Shown here piece by piece: positions 62,185 to 64,000 of a stretch of 64,000 bases of DNA. The stretch lies in the NCBI GenBank assembly GCA_020081605.1, contig JAHREC010000007.1, forward strand, positions 744,001 to 808,000. The letters run 5' to 3'. This DNA comes from Albifimbria verrucaria. Lineage: Eukaryota; Ascomycota; Sordariomycetes; Hypocreales; Stachybotryaceae. The translations under genes and the position numbers were made by a program. The notes below the pieces were generated by a model, which saw only the letters and a list, made by a program, of their open reading frames with translations, had not been told where the DNA came from and did no database searches. Within the stretch, counting starts at the first letter, position 1. Each line of letters starts with the position of its first letter.

Positions 62185-64000
62185 CTAGACAGCAAGGGTG
62201 TTAACGGCAGCGCTCCCTTTCTCCCGATCTTGTGGTGGCGTGCTTGTATTAGAAAATCTCATTCTCTCTGCCTCAACTAGACTTTCCGGTCGGTTCCTCT
62301 GGGTCAGTTCCTGTTTGCCGTAAACAAACCATGAAGGGTTCTGTATGAAAATTTGGTCCATATCTTCCAATGTTCGATGTGATGTCTCAGGATAAAAAGG
62401 AAGACAATAGGCCAGAAGCTGAAACATATTACAGCAAAGACTATTGAGGGAACCCGGAGTTATTAGTCTTTTTTTCTCTCCCATTTTCACGTGTATGACT
62501 TACTTAGGTAAAAGGCCCAGCCAAGACTCTCAATCCCAACCTTGGTAATCTGTACTACTACAAATCCCATGATCCAGTTGGTTGATGTAGCAGCGGCTGC
62601 ACCTCGTGTACGCCATCCTAGAGAGTTGACCTCTGCTGCATATACCCAGGGTACGCCTCCCACGTGGGCGCAAAGAAAACGTGGAACATGACGAACATGG
62701 CCACCGCCACTTGGCCCATCTAAGCCAATACAGTTAACAGAATTTCGGCGCAAATATGTTTATTCCAAGGTGGTTGGTAACGCACGAGTTTGGTTTGTGA
62801 AGGATCTCTTTCGGCTTGTCGAAGACACAGCGATGCTATGAGGTGACAAGCGGCACAGGTGACTGATCCAAAATCATCAACCTGGAACTAAATTTAGTTA
62901 CGGCCGGCTATGGGGTTGTTGAGGCAGTCTTACTTGCGACGCCCAACGTAGTCGATGACAAAAAGGCTGCTAAAGGCAGAAATGAAATAGACCGTTCCTG
63001 TCACTGCTGTGAGTAGCCGGCTCATCTGCAAGTTATAGCCTATGTTTTCGTGAAGCAGAGACGGGAGATAAAAGCCTGAAACCTGATAAGCATCCTGCTC
63101 TTCTGTCAGGTTGGAACAAGTATTGAGGCGCCCCTTACCTAAAGCATTGATGGCACAAAACTGCTGCATGAATTGTGTACCACAGGAAAGGATCAAACGG
63201 CGAAAGTTTTGTGTTTTATCTTGATGGCGCAGGACAGCAAGTAGAGGCACGCGGCTCTCTCTTTCTAATTCAGTGGCTGACTTGATGGATCGATATTCCA
63301 TCACGGCCGAAGATCGTTCGTTTCCATCTTCCTCGGAATTCGGTATGCCTCTTACCAGCCTATGGAGAACACCTAAGGCATCCTGGTCTCGTTCCACCAG
63401 CATGAGCCACCTTGGCGACTCTGGCACGCCTACTCATCGATTTCTGTTAGCTTCGGCTTCAAAATTTTGGAATGTTATTGATAAACCCTTACAAAGAGGG
63501 TAGGAAAGATAATGCAGGCAAAAATTAGCTGAAAGGCGAGTGGGAACCGCCATTGAAAAGGCCCCTGATGATTGTAGAGCGCGTAGCTGATCCAATTGGC
63601 TAAACAAAACGATGCAACATTGGACGATGCACCGATAACAAGCAGGATGCCCCGATGTTGTGCCACGACGCATTCAGACAAGTAGATGGGACTCATTGTC
63701 GATGTCAGCCCTATTCCGAAGCCGTTGATAACCCGGCCTGTCACCATTTGACTTAGGCTCCATGAGGAGAACTGCAAGCTGGCGCCTACAACGTTGAGAA
63801 AATGACCCAAAAGATTGTCTTGCGACGGCCAAGCACGTCTCCTATAATAAAGGCAGTAACTGCACCAAAAAATGCACCGAGCTGTAATATTCTAATGCTT
63901 AGCAACTCAGTCCATTTCATACTGCCAGTTCCAATTCTTCCTCTTACGTACCAAAAAGCAGCTTGTCACAATACCGGATATATTGGCATTCTGGATTTGA
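62185..64000 (-). CDS. MFS sugar transporter, 5' end beyond the window
   Basis: The gene reads from the right edge to the stop at 62185. Visible parts are NANISGIVTSCF, then GAFFGAVTAFIIGDVLGRRK (loop 2-3), SQMVTGRVINGFGIGLTSTM, SPIYLSE, the PESPRWL motif, FMQQFCAINAL, and FVIDYVGRRK. Later come APTWEAYP, VYAAEVNSLGWRTRG and the cytoplasmic PFYPETSHRTLEDMDQIF (PETK-like). At least four GT-AG introns are seen, for example after RRK and after the SKTKLV-like segment. Frame changes occur near 63825 (GGG), 63425, 62870 (T4) and 62655 (CCC). Substrate is unknown; hexose or a related sugar is likely. The first 30 or so residues are missing from this window. Confidence 0.85.

Overview
The window is nuclear DNA of a filamentous ascomycete (Pezizomycotina, most likely Sordariomycetes and possibly Hypocreales). 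The evidence is the short 45-105 bp introns with GTAAGT-type donors and CTAAC-like branch sites, a set of recognisable fungal housekeeping genes (arp2, ssn3/CDK8, an Arf6-type GTPase, sgf29, mannose-6-phosphate isomerase, chorismate synthase), and typical fungal accessory families (NACHT-ankyrin and HET proteins, Zn2Cys6 regulator, DUF4246, EthD, NmrA, haem-thiolate peroxidase). There are no operons; genes lie on both strands with their own promoters.

Layout: 0.1-6.8 kb holds a small secreted protein and a large NACHT-ankyrin (NLR-like) gene, both on the minus strand. 7.8-27.4 kb is the conserved GC-rich core: sugar transporter, Asp/Glu/hydantoin racemase, arp2, ssn3, arf6, sgf29, mannose-6-phosphate isomerase and a Zn2Cys6 factor. 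27.4-33.2 kb shows no gene I can support. 33.2-44.5 kb is sparse and more AT-rich: a chloroperoxidase-like gene, an internally deleted relic of a P450-reductase fusion, a small orphan ORF, a germin-like cupin and an NmrA-like reductase. 45.5-49.2 kb holds a quinone-reductase-like enzyme and chorismate synthase. 50-54.2 kb contains a TIR element, a decayed duplicated coding unit, a Myb/SANT-like gene and an orphan Cys/acidic gene. 55.4-64 kb holds an EthD protein, a DUF4246 protein, a HET-domain protein and the 3' part of a sugar transporter.

The main technical point is that most genes here, including essential ones, carry frame changes, and most of those fall in runs of 2-5 identical bases. 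Adding (occasionally removing) a base at the run restores a conserved family pattern across the break. This looks like a sequence-quality problem rather than mass pseudogenisation, so these genes are annotated as single loci. Arf6, the quinone reductase, the EthD protein and the racemase read through cleanly with introns alone. Coordinates of multi-exon genes are overall spans; introns are given in the evidence.

The biology most worth a second look is the P450-reductase relic that keeps only its two ends, the decayed tandem coding repeat beside a GC-palindrome-bearing TIR element, and the orphan multi-exon gene at 53-54 kb. I found no convincing new multi-gene system.
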